Below are positions 1 to 10,613 of a DNA stretch of 64,000 nucleotides, piece after piece (the stretch's first letter is position 1; each line of letters starts with the position of its first letter). The stretch is from Bacteroides sp. (GTDB lineage Bacteria; Bacteroidota; Bacteroidia; Bacteroidales; Bacteroidaceae), in the NCBI GenBank assembly GCA_022648295.1, contig JALCME010000005.1, positions 112,327 through 176,326 on the forward strand, read 5' to 3'. Under the pieces are notes generated by a model. The model had not been told where the DNA came from, did not search any database, and worked only from the letters and a program-made list of their open reading frames with translations. A program made the position numbers and the translations under genes.

Positions 1-1652
1 CCGGTACGCGGAGTTCCACTACAAATTTGCCTTTTTACGGTAATGCTGTGCAAAGTCGCGATTACGTAGAATATAATTCCCAATCGTCTACTACTATTTA
101 CTACCAATGGGAGAATTTTGCCAATTATGTGAAGCATCTTGATCTTCATACGATTTCGGCTATGGTAGGTATGTCATATCAGGAGTCGACTTACGATTAT
201 GCAAAAGGTAGCCTGTCTGCAAATGGTGAGGATGCAGTAAAGAAAAATGATCCATTGTTCTATTATCTGAATTATGGCTCAGCTTCAGCAACTAAGGCTG
301 TAGAAGGCGAGAAAACTCGTTCAGCTAAAATGTCTTATTTCGGTCGTATAGGATACGATTATGCAGGTAGATATATGCTTCAAGCCTCGCTTCGTGCGGA
401 TGCCGCCGATCTTTCCCAATTACCTTTAACGAATCGTTGGGGATACTTTCCGGCAGTCTCGGTGGGGTGGACGGTCTCCGAAGAAAGCTTTTTTGCACCT
501 TTAAAAAATCAAATAAACAGTTTGAAATTACGTGCAAGTTGGGGACAAAACGGTAGTCTTTCTGCTTTGAGTGGTTATCCTTATAGTACTGATATGAGCT
601 CGAATGGTATTTATCCTTTCACTTTGGAAAATTCTTATATTACAGGTGCCACTCCTTCCACGATGGGTAACGATGAATTGAAATGGGAAACATCCGAGCA
701 GATTAATATCGGTTTTGATGCACGTCTTTTGCGTGACCGTTTGACTTTTAGTTTGGACTATTTCAATAAGAAAACTAAAGATCTGCTAGTTTGGAACACG
801 ACTCCTTCTCTGGCTGTAGGTGGCAGTACTTCACCTATGAATGCGGGTGATGTTAGCAATAAGGGCTGGGAATTCGAATTAGGTTGGAGAGACCATGTAG
901 GTACTTTTAATTATAGTGTCCGGGCCAATTTGGCGACGTTAAAAAACAAAGTCACTTATATTGATCCGTCAATTACTCGTATAGTGGGGACTAAGTTTCA
1001 CACCAATTATGTAACTTACTTTGAAGAAGGACATCCTGTTTACTATTTTCGAGGCTATAAGTTCGCAGGAGTTGATTCTGCTACCGGTGAGCCTACGTTT
1101 GCCGATCTAGATAAGAGTGGTGGTCTTTCAGATGGGGATATGACTGATATTGGTGATGCAATACCTGATTTCACTTATGGCATTACACTGACTGCTGCCT
1201 GGAAAGGTTTTGATCTGACTGTATTTGGCACAGGTTCACAGGGAAATGATATTTTCAATTGTATCAACCGTCCTGATTACGCAGCCTCCAACAAACTAAA
1301 AAAAGTGTTTTATGATGATCGCTGGACAACTGATAATACATCCGGTGCAAAGCCCCGTGCAGGTGCTACTCTGATGGATCGGTACCAGTTGTCCGATGCA
1401 TTGGTCTATGATGGTTCTTATTTCAAGATTAAGCAAATACAGTTGGGCTATACTTTTCCAAAACAATGGTTGAAGAAGATTTTTGTGAATAATCTCCGGA
1501 TTTATGGTTCTTTGGATGATTTTATCACCTTTACAAGTTATCCCGGATTCGATCCTGAAGCGGCTGCAAGTACTACTTCAGGGATGGGAGTGGATAAAGG
1601 CGCATACCCTTCTTCCAAGAAAGTTGTGTTTGGCTTGAACATTGAATTTTAG
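1..1652 (+). CDS. SusC/RagA-type TonB-dependent outer-membrane receptor, C-terminal part (5' end outside window)
   Basis: The reading frame is open from base 3 to the stop at 1650-1652, so about 550 residues of a protein normally near 1,000 residues are present. The signal peptide, N-terminal carboxypeptidase-like domain and plug lie upstream of the window. What remains looks like a 22-strand beta-barrel: alternating aromatic strands with frequent Gly/Asn turns, and the protein ends in Asn-Ile-Glu-Phe, the terminal Phe being typical of barrel proteins. It lies 22 bases ahead of a SusD gene, so it should form the transport half of a SusCD complex that imports oligosaccharides across the outer membrane with TonB energy. 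The substrate cannot be read from this fragment; neighbouring enzymes suggest a beta-linked, possibly esterified plant glycan. Confidence 0.93.
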   Translation, partial: GTRSSTTNLPFYGNAVQSRDYVEYNSQSSTTIYYQWENFANYVKHLDLHTISAMVGMSYQESTYDYAKGSLSANGEDAVKKNDPLFYYLNYGSASATKAVEGEKTRSAKMSYFGRIGYDYAGRYMLQASLRADAADLSQLPLTNRWGYFPAVSVGWTVSEESFFAPLKNQINSLKLRASWGQNGSLSALSGYPYSTDMSSNGIYPFTLENSYITGATPSTMGNDELKWETSEQINIGFDARLLRDRLTFSLDYFNKKTKDLLVWNTTPSLAVGGSTSPMNAGDVSNKGWEFELGWRDHVGTFNYSVRANLATLKNKVTYIDPSITRIVGTKFHTNYVTYFEEGHPVYYFRGYKFAGVDSATGEPTFADLDKSGGLSDGDMTDIGDAIPDFTYGITLTAAWKGFDLTVFGTGSQGNDIFNCINRPDYAASNKLKKVFYDDRWTTDNTSGAKPRAGATLMDRYQLSDALVYDGSYFKIKQIQLGYTFPKQWLKKIFVNNLRIYGSLDDFITFTSYPGFDPEAAASTTSGMGVDKGAYPSSKKVVFGLNIEF

Positions 1653-1674
1653 TTCACCTTAAATGATAAATAGT

Positions 1675-3243
1675 ATGAAAACAAAATATATTTATATCTT
1701 ATTGCTAGGATTCTTTTCGATCTTGAGCACCAGCTGTGAAGAACGCTTGGATATACTTAAAAATGGCAACTTGGGTTCGGAGGATGATTTTTATCAAACA
1801 GATAATGATGCTTTACAAGCTTCAGCAAATCTGTATGTCAATTGGCGTAGTCAGTATTTTAATTGGTTTTTTACTAAAAACATGCTTTCCGATGATATTT
1901 GGTGCGGTGGAGGTTCCCGTGGTGATAATGCTGCTATGGAACAATTGAATGAATACACTTTTGGCACGGATCATTCGATGATTGAAAGTTTGTATTCCGG
2001 ATTGTACTCAGTGATTTATAGTGCTAATCTGATTATAGATAAAATTAATGCTGATACCGACGTGAAAAAGAATGCTGTTGCCGAGGCCAAGTTTTTCCGG
2101 GCATGGGCACACTTTGAACTGGTTACGATGTTTGGTACGGCTCCGATGATAGATCATTTGCTGAAACCTTCGGAATATCGCCAAGGTAATGGAACTCCGG
2201 AAGCAACTTGGCAATTTATAGAAACTGATTTGAATGATGCTATTGGTTCCGGCGCACTCCCTTCTAAAACAGATGTGAATGATCAGGAGACTGGAATCAA
2301 GGTTACAAAAGAAGTTGCTCAGGCCTATTTGGGTAAAGCGCAATTGTTTCAAGGTAAATATGCGGAAGCGGCAGCTACTCTCGATCAAGTCATCGAATCC
2401 AAAAAGTATGCTTTATATCAGGGTGGCTATGATTATTTACTTCATGCTGTAGCAGATAATAGTTGCGAATCCATGTTGGAAATACAAATGCGTAATGATC
2501 CAGAACAAATATGGAATACTTTTACTATGTTGCATATCATGCAAGGTTGGCGTACGGATAAATTAAGTTATAGTAGCGATGCCAAGACCTATATCTCGAC
2601 TGGTACCTACGGATTTGCTAATCCGCGTGAAGATTTATATAATGCTTTTGTTGCTATGGAAGGAAAGGATGGCTATCGTTTAAACTGCACTATGCGCACC
2701 TATGAACAGATGAAGCAAGTTGGAATAACCATGCAAAATGGTGCTTATCTATATGGAAATGAAGGCTATTTTATGTGGAAAAACCGTCCGTTAATAGCTG
2801 ATTGTGTACAAAATTTCCCTGCGTTCCAATCTTTGCAATACACCAATTTACGGGTGATGCGTTATGCTGAAGTTTTACTGATGGCTGCAGAGGCGCATAT
2901 TCAGGGTAATGTCAGTCAGGTAAAGGCGTTGGCTTATATTAATGAGGTTCGCAGTCGCGCCAAGTTATCCCTTTTAGCAACGGTTACTCTGGATGATGTA
3001 AAAAAAGAAAAGCGTTTGGAACTTTGTTTGGAGAGTGTGCGTTATCAAGATTTAATCCGTTGGGGAGATGCCTCTACTGTGATGGCGGGGCAGGGAAAAG
3101 ATATACCTAGTTTTACCAGCCAGGGAGTTCAATTTCAAAATCATAATACCTCTTATGGATTTAAAGAGAAGAACAAGCTATTGCCTATTCCGGCTAAGGA
3201 ATTGTTAGTTAATCCTAATATGCATCAAAATGAAAATTGGTAA
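1675..3243 (+). CDS. SusD/RagB-family surface glycan-binding lipoprotein
   Basis: About 522 residues. The N-terminus is a lipoprotein signal ending in Leu-Ser-Thr-Ser-Cys, with the acylated Cys near residue 21. A second in-frame ATG at 1663 would add four residues; 1675 is preferred because it gives a compact signal peptide starting MKTK. The body has the SusD pattern: an N-terminal TPR-rich half ('AEAKFFRAWAHFEL' is the conserved helix) and a C-terminal 'NEVRSRA...KEKRLELCLESVRYQDLIRWG' type region seen in RagB/SusD proteins. It forms the lid of the adjacent SusC transporter and binds glycan at the cell surface. The downstream esterase begins 48 bases later on the same strand, consistent with one operon. 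Confidence 0.94.
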   Translation: MKTKYIYILLLGFFSILSTSCEERLDILKNGNLGSEDDFYQTDNDALQASANLYVNWRSQYFNWFFTKNMLSDDIWCGGGSRGDNAAMEQLNEYTFGTDHSMIESLYSGLYSVIYSANLIIDKINADTDVKKNAVAEAKFFRAWAHFELVTMFGTAPMIDHLLKPSEYRQGNGTPEATWQFIETDLNDAIGSGALPSKTDVNDQETGIKVTKEVAQAYLGKAQLFQGKYAEAAATLDQVIESKKYALYQGGYDYLLHAVADNSCESMLEIQMRNDPEQIWNTFTMLHIMQGWRTDKLSYSSDAKTYISTGTYGFANPREDLYNAFVAMEGKDGYRLNCTMRTYEQMKQVGITMQNGAYLYGNEGYFMWKNRPLIADCVQNFPAFQSLQYTNLRVMRYAEVLLMAAEAHIQGNVSQVKALAYINEVRSRAKLSLLATVTLDDVKKEKRLELCLESVRYQDLIRWGDASTVMAGQGKDIPSFTSQGVQFQNHNTSYGFKEKNKLLPIPAKELLVNPNMHQNENW

Positions 3244-3291
3244 GCTGTCCGGTGACATTTGCCATCAACTAATTAATAATTAAATAAAAGT

Positions 3292-4485
3292 ATGAAAAAA
3301 TTAACGACTTTATTTGCTCTTTTATTGGTCTGTGCAACATCCTTTGCACAGCAGGCTCTTTGGGGTGGTTCGCCCATTGTGTCTCCTGAAATTCATGATA
3401 ATAACACGGTTACTTTTCGCTTGAAGGCACCTAATGCCGGGAAAGTAGAGATCACTGGTGATTTCTTACCTACAAAAAAGATGAAAACTCCATTTGGTGA
3501 TTTCGATGGCCCGGGAGCTGCGGATCTGACAAAAGGTTCGGATGGGGTGTGGACATATACCACTCCCAAACCTTTGATGCCAGAACTTTATAGCTATTCC
3601 TTTTTGGTGGATGGTTTAAAAATTACTGATCCGAGTAATGTCTACATGATTCGTGATGTGTCATCGGTGACAAATGTCTTTTTGATCGGCGGTGGGCGTG
3701 CCGACTTATATAAAGTTAATGAAGTGCCTCATGGTACGGTATCGCGTGTTTGGTATAATAGTCCTACACTGAAAATGACCCGTCGTATGACCGTTTACAC
3801 ACCTGCCGGTTATGAAACCAGTGGTGAAAGTTATCCTGTATTTTATTTATTGCATGGCATGGGGGGAGACGAGGAAGCTTGGATTGCGCTTGGTCGTGCC
3901 GCGCAGATTCTGGATAACCTGATTGCACAAGGCAAAGCGAAACCAATGATTGTGGTCATGACTAATGGGAATGCTTCACAGGAAGCTGCTCCGGGTGAAT
4001 CTTCATTAGGTATGTTGCCTCCAAGTATGCAAATGCCCAAAACAATGGAGGGTTCTTTTGAAATGGCTTTTCCTGATGTTGTGAAGTTTGTTGACTCTAC
4101 ATACCGTACGGTGAAACGTAAATCGGGACGGGCCATTGCCGGCTTGTCCATGGGTGGTTTCCATTCTCTGCATATTTCGAATGAATTTCCGGATATGTTC
4201 GACTATGTTGGTCTGTTTTCCGCTGCGATTATGCCGGATAAATCGGTACAGGCGCCTATCTATGACAATCTGGAAGGAAAGTTAAAAGTGCAGTTTAGTA
4301 AGAATCCTGCTTTATACTGGATTGGTATAGGTAAGTCTGATTTCCTTTATAAAGCCAATGAAGACTTTCGTAAATTATTGGATAAAGACGGATACAAATA
4401 TACCTATTATGAGACCGATGGTGGCCATATCTGGAAAAATTGGCGTATTTATCTTACAGAGTTCACTCCTTTGTTATTTAAATAA
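3292..4485 (+). CDS. CE1-type carbohydrate esterase with N-terminal CBM48-like domain
   Basis: 397 residues with a Sec signal peptide (cleavage near 'SFAQ', residue 20). Residues about 25-130 resemble the E-set/CBM48 domain that precedes many Bacteroides esterases. The alpha/beta-hydrolase domain follows, with an 'LLHGMGGDE' oxyanion-hole region near residue 187, the nucleophile elbow GLSMGG (Ser286), a likely Asp350 and His379 in 'DGGHIWKNW'. Enzymes of this layout include feruloyl and acetyl xylan esterases, and enterochelin-esterase-like proteins share the fold. In this locus removal of ester decorations from hemicellulose is the most likely role, but the exact leaving group is unknown. 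It is probably periplasmic or surface-associated and co-transcribed with the SusCD pair and the two GH3 genes. Confidence 0.85.
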   Translation: MKKLTTLFALLLVCATSFAQQALWGGSPIVSPEIHDNNTVTFRLKAPNAGKVEITGDFLPTKKMKTPFGDFDGPGAADLTKGSDGVWTYTTPKPLMPELYSYSFLVDGLKITDPSNVYMIRDVSSVTNVFLIGGGRADLYKVNEVPHGTVSRVWYNSPTLKMTRRMTVYTPAGYETSGESYPVFYLLHGMGGDEEAWIALGRAAQILDNLIAQGKAKPMIVVMTNGNASQEAAPGESSLGMLPPSMQMPKTMEGSFEMAFPDVVKFVDSTYRTVKRKSGRAIAGLSMGGFHSLHISNEFPDMFDYVGLFSAAIMPDKSVQAPIYDNLEGKLKVQFSKNPALYWIGIGKSDFLYKANEDFRKLLDKDGYKYTYYETDGGHIWKNWRIYLTEFTPLLFK

Positions 4486-4502
4486 CCTTTAAATTATTGT
4501 TC

Positions 4503-6839
4503 ATGAAGAAACAAATTCTTAGTGTGGCGCTTCTTGCCGGGACTTTGGTTGCATGTGGTCCGAAGCTTCCTCAGTTAGGTAAGGCCTCCGTTGATGAAGT
4601 GGTGGATGCTATGACTCTGGAAGAAAAAGCGCATTTAGTCGTAGGTCGGGGAATGTCCGGATTTTCAGGCGATAGTGCTGTCGTAGGTGAAACCCATGAT
4701 TTGGTACCGGGAGCTGCGGGCACGACCTATCCTATCTCGCGTCTGGGTATTCCGTCGGTTGTCTTGGCCGACGGACCGGCCGGACTTCGTATCAATCCGA
4801 CGAGAAAAGGGGATAGCGCTACTTATTATTGTACGCATTTTCCTATTGGCACACTGCTAGCTTCCACCTGGAATCAGCAACTGGTAAAAGAAGTCGGTGC
4901 AGCTATCGGTGATGAAGTTTTGGAATACGGTGTGGATGTTTTATTAGGACCGGCGCTGAACATACAGCGCAACCCTCTCTGCGGGCGTAACTTTGAATAC
5001 TATTCGGAAGATCCGGTGGTTTCGGGTGAAATAGCCGCGGCTTATGTTAATGGCGTACAGAGTAATGGGGTGGGGACCTCAATCAAACATTTTGCTGTGA
5101 ACAATCAGGAAAGCAACCGTATGGGTAACGATGCGCATGTCACGCCGCGGGCTTTGCGGGAAATCTATCTGAAAGGGTTTGGAATAGCAGTCGGGAAATC
5201 CGCTCCATGGACGGTGATGTCTTCTTACAATTATTTGAATGGAACTTATACCTCCGAAAACAAGGAATTACTGACTACAGTTCTTCGTGATGAATGGGGA
5301 TTTAAGGGAATGGTGATGACCGATTGGTTTGGAGGAAAAGATGCCGTGGCTCAAATGATAGCAGGAAATGATATGTTACAGCCAGGCACGGACAATCAGT
5401 ATGAAGCCATAGTGAATGGAGTGAAACAGGGTAAACTGAAAGAGGATTTATTGAATCGAAACGTAAAGCGTATCTTGGAAATGATTCTCCGTACACCCCG
5501 TTTTAGGGGATATCAATATTCCGATAAGCCCGATCTGAAGTCACATGCTGCGATTACCCGCCGTTCGGCTACGGAAGGCATGGTGTTGCTGAAAAATGAG
5601 AAGAAGACATTGCCTATGGGTTCCGGCATAAAGAATGTGGCCTTGTTTGGTTGTACTTCTTATGATTTCATTGCAGGCGGTACCGGCTCGGGTAATGTGA
5701 ACCGTGCGTATACCATCTCCCTGTTGGATGGGTTGAAGAATGCAGGCTATCAGGTGAGTGATGATCTGAAAGCAATGTATACCAGCTATATTGCTGAGGA
5801 AAATAAACGGAATGCACCTAAAAAAGGTAAGATGGCGATGTTTATGCCGCTTCCCCGTCCCGTGGAGATGAAGCTCACTTCTGATTTATTAAAGGAACAG
5901 GTCCAAAAATCAGATATAGCCTTGGTTACTCTGGGGCGCACATCCGGTGAGTTTCTAGATCGTACTCCCGCTGATTTTAATTTGACGGAAGAAGAACAGC
6001 AGATGTTGAAAAACATTTGCAAGGCATTCCATGCAGCCGGCAAAAAGGTGGTTGTAGTTCTGAATATTGGAGGCGCTATAGAAACCGCTTCCTGGAAAAA
6101 TGAACCCGATGCTATTCTCTTAGCATGGCAAGCCGGACAGGAGGGAGGTAATAGTGTTGTTGACCTATTGAGTGGAAAAGTCTCTCCTTCGGGCAAACTA
6201 ACCATGACTTTCCCCGGAAAGCTGGAAGACGTGGCTTCATCGGCTAATTTCCCCATGGATGGTGCTGCGAGCAGCATGGATTTTACACAGCATAGAAAGA
6301 ACAAAGAACAAGTCCGCCTTTGGGATTATACTGATTACGAAGAGGATATTTATGTGGGGTATCGTTATTTTGATAGTTTTGGGAAGTCCGTTTCCTATCC
6401 TTTCGGATATGGCTTGTCATATACCACCTTTACATATTCCAATCCGGTGGTGAAGGAGACGAATGGAACCTTCAACGTTACGTTGGAGGTGACGAATACC
6501 GGTGATGTAGCTGGTAAGGAAGTGGTTCAACTCTATGTGGCGGCACCTTTTAATGCTCGTTTTCCTAAACCTGAAAAAGAGTTGAAAGCGTTTACCAAAA
6601 CACGGGAATTGAAGCCGGGTGAAATGGAACAGGTCACTCTAAACGTCAATATCTCCGATTTGGCCTCGTTTGATGAACAGGCTTCGGCTTGGGTGACGGA
6701 CTCGGGAACCTACAAACTTCTGATTGCAGCATCTTCCCGTGATATAAAAGCGGTGAAGGAGGTAAACGTCGCCGGTTCATCGAAAAAAATGCATGACATT
6801 TTGAATTTAAAACGACAGATAAAATTGTTGAGAAAGTAA
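4503..6839 (+). CDS. Glycoside hydrolase family 3 lipoprotein (beta-glucosidase/beta-xylosidase type)
   Basis: About 778 residues from the ATG at 4503; an in-frame TTG at 4497 is an unlikely start. The N-terminus is a lipoprotein signal with Cys18 ('LVACG'). The TIM-barrel domain shows the family motif '[12 protein letters not shown]' and the catalytic nucleophile Asp274 in 'VMTDWFGG'. The second alpha/beta domain follows from about residue 350 and carries the general acid in other GH3 enzymes. The last 120 residues are the fibronectin-III-like domain found in beta-glucosidases, with '[10 protein letters not shown]' at its border. Exo-acting removal of beta-linked glucose or xylose from imported oligosaccharides is expected. 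The Asp-Trp after the nucleophile Thr fits beta-glucosidases, but xylosidase activity cannot be excluded. Confidence 0.9.
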   Translation: MKKQILSVALLAGTLVACGPKLPQLGKASVDEVVDAMTLEEKAHLVVGRGMSGFSGDSAVVGETHDLVPGAAGTTYPISRLGIPSVVLADGPAGLRINPTRKGDSATYYCTHFPIGTLLASTWNQQLVKEVGAAIGDEVLEYGVDVLLGPALNIQRNPLCGRNFEYYSEDPVVSGEIAAAYVNGVQSNGVGTSIKHFAVNNQESNRMGNDAHVTPRALREIYLKGFGIAVGKSAPWTVMSSYNYLNGTYTSENKELLTTVLRDEWGFKGMVMTDWFGGKDAVAQMIAGNDMLQPGTDNQYEAIVNGVKQGKLKEDLLNRNVKRILEMILRTPRFRGYQYSDKPDLKSHAAITRRSATEGMVLLKNEKKTLPMGSGIKNVALFGCTSYDFIAGGTGSGNVNRAYTISLLDGLKNAGYQVSDDLKAMYTSYIAEENKRNAPKKGKMAMFMPLPRPVEMKLTSDLLKEQVQKSDIALVTLGRTSGEFLDRTPADFNLTEEEQQMLKNICKAFHAAGKKVVVVLNIGGAIETASWKNEPDAILLAWQAGQEGGNSVVDLLSGKVSPSGKLTMTFPGKLEDVASSANFPMDGAASSMDFTQHRKNKEQVRLWDYTDYEEDIYVGYRYFDSFGKSVSYPFGYGLSYTTFTYSNPVVKETNGTFNVTLEVTNTGDVAGKEVVQLYVAAPFNARFPKPEKELKAFTKTRELKPGEMEQVTLNVNISDLASFDEQASAWVTDSGTYKLLIAASSRDIKAVKEVNVAGSSKKMHDILNLKRQIKLLRK

Positions 6840-6870
6840 TCGGTTCTTTCAATTTATAATAATTTATGCT

Positions 6871-6878
6871 TATATTTG
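6871..6878 (+). promoter_or_regulatory. Bacteroides -7 box (TATATTTG) before the second GH3 gene
   Basis: The octamer matches TAnnTTTG exactly, with a weak TTTC at 6846-6849 at 21-base spacing. It suggests an internal promoter giving the second GH3 gene its own transcript. It also argues against a TTG start at 6883, because transcription would begin at about that point. Confidence 0.5.
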
Positions 6879-6915
6879 TCCATTGACCAATAAACTAACA
6901 TTTATAATGATAACC

Positions 6916-9396
6916 ATGAAAAGAATCCTTTTTTCACTGGTAGCAGCCGGCACTATGCTGGCTGCTTCAGCGCAAAATGCTGTAAAGCCAGCTATCCCCG
7001 AAGATCAGAATATTGAGCAGAAGGTGGATGCTTTGATGAAGAAAATGACCCTTGATGAAAAGATCGGTCAGATGACCGAGCTCTCCATCGATGTCATTGC
7101 CAAGCGAACCAATCCTTTTGCCGGAATTGATCCTCAGAATTTTAAAGTGGATGATCTTAAGAATATCCTTAAAAAATATCAATTGGAAAAGCAGTTCGAT
7201 CTTTCCGCCGGAATGCCTTCGAAAGAGGTGATGATGAATATCTATCAGGCGATTCAAGCTGTTGAAAGCCGGAAAGGTTTTCAGTTGGACGAAGCCATGC
7301 TGGATAAGGTTATTGGAAAGTATAAAGTCGGTTCCATCTTGAATGTGCCGGCCGGTGTGGCTCAATCCAAAGAGAAGTGGGAGGAAATCATCCGGAAGAT
7401 TCAGGAAAAATCCATGAAAGAGATTGGTATACCTTGTATTTATGGGGTGGACCAGATACATGGAACAACCTATACTTTGGGAGGAACTTTCTTTCCGCAG
7501 GGAATCAATATGGGAGCGGCCTTCAACCGTACGTTGGTTCGTGAAGAAGCCCGTATCTCCGCCTACGAAACTAAAGCCGGGAGTATTCCATGGACATATG
7601 CTCCGGTCATTGATTTGGGGCGTGATCCCCGTTGGCCTCGTATGTGGGAAAACTATGGGGAAGATGCTTATGTCAATGCCCAGATGGGGCGCGAAGCTGT
7701 GTTGGGCTTTCAAGGGAATGATCCTAACCATATCGGCAAGGAACACATCGCCGCCTGTTTGAAGCATTATATGGGATATGGAGTTCCCGTTTCCGGTAAA
7801 GATCGCACGCCATCCTCTATTACTGTGCAGGATATGCGTGAAAAACACTTTGCTCCGTTCTTGGAGGCTATCAAAGCCGGCGCTTTGTCCGTTATGGTCA
7901 ATTCGGCTATGAACAACGGATTGCCTTTTCATGCCAATTATGAACTGTTGACAAAGTGTCTGAAGAAAGATCTCAACTGGGATGGAGTTGTGGTAACCGA
8001 CTGGGCGGATATTGATAATCTCTATAAACGGGATAAGATTGCCGCTAATAAGAAGGAAGCAATAAAGATAGCGATTAATGCCGGAATTGACATGTCCATG
8101 GATCCGTATGATGTGAATTTCTGTACCGATCTCAAAGAGCTTGCACAAGAAGGCGAAGTGCCGATGAGTCGTATTGACGATGCCGTGCGCCGTATCTTGC
8201 GTATGAAATATCGTTTGGGACTTTTTGACACGCCCGATTACAAACACCAGGACTTTCCTTTGTTCGGAAGCGAACAACATGCTGCCGTGGCACTTCAAGC
8301 TGCGGAAGAATCGTTGGTGCTGTTGAAGAATACAGACCACATCCTACCCTTGGCTTCCGGTAAAAAACTGTTGATCACCGGTCCCAATGCCAATTCCATG
8401 CGTACGCTCAATGGAGGTTGGTCTTACTCCTGGCAAGGCGATAAGGCCGACGAATGTGCGACTGCTTATAATACCATTCTCGAAGCATTTACAAACAAGT
8501 TCGGTGCCGGTAATATTGTGTATGTTCCGGGTGTGACTTACAAGCAGGGGGGAGCCTATTGGGAAGAAAACACCCCCGAGATAGAGAAAGCCGTAGCTGC
8601 CGCCGCTAATGTCGATTATATTGTGGCATGTATCGGTGAAAACTCCTATTGCGAAACGCCCGGTAATTTGACGGACTTGTCGCTTTCCGAAAACCAGATC
8701 AATCTGGTGAAAGCCCTTGCAGCCACGGGGAAACCTGTTATTCTGGTCTTGAACGAAGGTCGTCCGCGCATCATGAATGAAATAGAACCTCTGGCTAAGG
8801 CGGTTGTTAATATCATGCTTCCGGGCAATTACGGGGGGGATGCGTTAGCCAATCTCCTTGCGGGTGATGCTAATTTCAGCGGTAAGATGCCGTACACTTA
8901 TCCCAAGTACATCAATTCCCTGGTGACTTATGACTATAAACCTTGTGAAAATATGGAAAAGATGCAAGGCGCTTATGACTATGATGCCGTCATGTCTGTA
9001 CAATGGGCGTTCGGCTACGGGTTGAGCTATACCACCTTTGCCTATAGTAACCTTAAAGTCGATAAATCCCGATTTACCTCCGGTGATCTGCTTACATTTA
9101 CCGTTGATGTCCGTAATACCGGTACCCGTGCCGGTAAAGAGAGCGTTCTGCTGTTCAGTAGCGATCTGGTTGCTTCTCTTACTCCTGACAACCGTCGTCT
9201 CCGTGCTTTCGAGAAAGTGAATCTGGAACCGGGAGAAAGCAAAACCGTCACTTTAAAAGTGAAAGCCTCCGATCTGGCTTTTGTCGGCTATGACGGTAAG
9301 TGGATTCTCGAGAAAGGAGATTTCCGTATTCAAGTCGGTGACCAAATCTTAGATGTCACTAGTGTCGAAACAAAGAAATGGAAATTCTTAATATAA
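6916..9396 (+). CDS. Glycoside hydrolase family 3, BglX-like periplasmic beta-glucosidase
   Basis: 826 residues from the ATG at 6916, with a clear signal peptide ([13 protein letters not shown]..., cleaved after 'ASAQ'). An ATG at 6907 is also possible. The GH3 barrel has '[10 protein letters not shown]', '[17 protein letters not shown]' and the nucleophile Asp near residue 362 in 'VVVTDWADI'. It is followed by the second domain and a C-terminal fibronectin-III-like domain ('GYGLSYTTF'). Between the first helix and 'GSILNVPAG' lies an extra segment of roughly 60 residues, absent from short GH3 enzymes. It shares only the GH3 framework with the gene before it, so the two are not a recent duplication and probably cut different linkages or chain lengths. 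Last gene of the polysaccharide locus. Confidence 0.9.
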   Translation: MKRILFSLVAAGTMLAASAQNAVKPAIPEDQNIEQKVDALMKKMTLDEKIGQMTELSIDVIAKRTNPFAGIDPQNFKVDDLKNILKKYQLEKQFDLSAGMPSKEVMMNIYQAIQAVESRKGFQLDEAMLDKVIGKYKVGSILNVPAGVAQSKEKWEEIIRKIQEKSMKEIGIPCIYGVDQIHGTTYTLGGTFFPQGINMGAAFNRTLVREEARISAYETKAGSIPWTYAPVIDLGRDPRWPRMWENYGEDAYVNAQMGREAVLGFQGNDPNHIGKEHIAACLKHYMGYGVPVSGKDRTPSSITVQDMREKHFAPFLEAIKAGALSVMVNSAMNNGLPFHANYELLTKCLKKDLNWDGVVVTDWADIDNLYKRDKIAANKKEAIKIAINAGIDMSMDPYDVNFCTDLKELAQEGEVPMSRIDDAVRRILRMKYRLGLFDTPDYKHQDFPLFGSEQHAAVALQAAEESLVLLKNTDHILPLASGKKLLITGPNANSMRTLNGGWSYSWQGDKADECATAYNTILEAFTNKFGAGNIVYVPGVTYKQGGAYWEENTPEIEKAVAAAANVDYIVACIGENSYCETPGNLTDLSLSENQINLVKALAATGKPVILVLNEGRPRIMNEIEPLAKAVVNIMLPGNYGGDALANLLAGDANFSGKMPYTYPKYINSLVTYDYKPCENMEKMQGAYDYDAVMSVQWAFGYGLSYTTFAYSNLKVDKSRFTSGDLLTFTVDVRNTGTRAGKESVLLFSSDLVASLTPDNRRLRAFEKVNLEPGESKTVTLKVKASDLAFVGYDGKWILEKGDFRIQVGDQILDVTSVETKKWKFLI

Positions 9397-9415
9397 AAAG
9401 AATGGACTAAAATAT

Positions 9416-9465
9416 AATAAATATCTTTTTAAGTAGGTAAGTAACTACCTAAAAAGATATTTATT
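9416..9465. terminator. Long near-perfect hairpin between the GH3 gene and pfkA
   Basis: Two 24-base arms (9416-9439 and 9442-9465) pair with two mismatches; the outer 15 pairs are perfect and AT-rich. It lies between convergent genes and carries T-runs on both strands, so it can end transcripts from both sides. Confidence 0.8.
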
Positions 9466-9545
9466 ATCCGAATAAATTATTCTATAATAACAAGTTGTAG
9501 TAAAAAAACGATTAAGCTTTACTGTTTTATTTCTTCTTTGTGGTA

Positions 9546-10526
9546 TTATATCGATAATTCTCTGACTATATTCAACAACTCTTTATTGATAGGCTTTTCG
9601 TTCTTAATAGCCTTTGTGAAAGGTACATATACAACTTCGTCATTTTCAATGCCGATCATTACATTGCGTTGTCCTTCCATAAGTGCATCAATTGCAGCAG
9701 CACCTAAACGGCTGGCAAGAATACGGTCATGAGCAGTGGGGCTTCCTCCTCTCTGCACATGTCCAAGGATTGTTACCCGTACATCATACTCTGGGTATTC
9801 GTTCTTTACACGCTCGGCATAATGCATAGCTCCTCCTGTCAATTCACTTTCTGCTACAATAACAATACTACTATTCTTTGATTTACGGAACCCATTCTTT
9901 ATAAGTTCCTCTAATTGGTCTACTTCAGTGCTGATTTCCGGAATAATTGCAGCCTCTGCTCCTGATGCAATAGCCCCGTTCAATGCCAGAAAACCGGCGT
10001 CACGTCCCATTACTTCAACGAAAAATAACCTTTCATGTGAGGTGGCTGTATCACGAATCTTATCTACTGCTTCCAGAATTGTATTCAGAGCTGTATCGTA
10101 GCCTATTGTAGTATCTGTGCCATATAAATCATTATCTATTGTTCCGGGCAATCCAATGCAAGGTACATCGAATTCCTGTGCGAAAATGCGTGCGCCTGTT
10201 AAAGAACCATCACCTCCGATGATAATCAGAGCGTCAATCCCTTCTTTTTTCATATTTTCATATGCAGCTTGCCGTCCTTCAGGAGTAGTAAATTCTTTGC
10301 ATCGTGCAGTTTTTAGGATAGTACCACCTAACTGGATGATGTTACTTACGTTTTGGCTTTTGAATTCAGTAATTTCATCTGTAACCAATCCCTTATAACC
10401 TCGATATATACCTTTCACTAGTAATCCGTTGTAGATAGCGGCACGTGTTACCGCACGAATAGCGGCGTTCATTCCCGGGGCATCTCCTCCCGATGTTAAA
10501 ATACCTATGCACTTAATTGCTCCCAT
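9546..10526 (-). CDS. pfkA: ATP-dependent 6-phosphofructokinase
   Basis: 326 residues, the usual length of bacterial PfkA. It phosphorylates fructose 6-phosphate to fructose 1,6-bisphosphate in glycolysis. Visible motifs are '[15 protein letters not shown]' at the start, 'GGDGS' at 104-108 (ATP and Mg binding; Gly at 105-107 points to ATP rather than pyrophosphate as donor), 'GTIDND' with the catalytic Asp near residue 130, and '[10 protein letters not shown]' in the substrate region. Cytosolic. A Bacteroides -7 box lies 34 bases upstream, so it can be transcribed apart from ispH, which ends in this direction 88 bases before it. Confidence 0.97.
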   Translation of the reverse strand: MGAIKCIGILTSGGDAPGMNAAIRAVTRAAIYNGLLVKGIYRGYKGLVTDEITEFKSQNVSNIIQLGGTILKTARCKEFTTPEGRQAAYENMKKEGIDALIIIGGDGSLTGARIFAQEFDVPCIGLPGTIDNDLYGTDTTIGYDTALNTILEAVDKIRDTATSHERLFFVEVMGRDAGFLALNGAIASGAEAAIIPEISTEVDQLEELIKNGFRKSKNSSIVIVAESELTGGAMHYAERVKNEYPEYDVRVTILGHVQRGGSPTAHDRILASRLGAAAIDALMEGQRNVMIGIENDEVVYVPFTKAIKNEKPINKELLNIVRELSI

Positions 10527-10559
10527 AACAATCTTTTGAGTTTAGCATTAATAATCGCA

Positions 10560-10567
10560 CAAAGATA
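10560..10567 (-). promoter_or_regulatory. Bacteroides -7 box upstream of pfkA
   Basis: Reads TATCTTTG on the minus strand, an exact TAnnTTTG match. It lies 34 bases before the pfkA ATG. No clear -33 TTTG was found at the proper spacing. Confidence 0.55.
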
Positions 10568-10613
10568 GTAAAAAGCATAGGGTGAGTTTAATAAATAACG
10601 TTAATTCGCTGTT

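Noticed and set aside
6967..8340. 457-codon open frame antisense to the second GH3 gene
   Set aside because: It lies wholly opposite a well-supported enzyme gene, has no promoter or domain, and its composition reflects the reverse of that gene.
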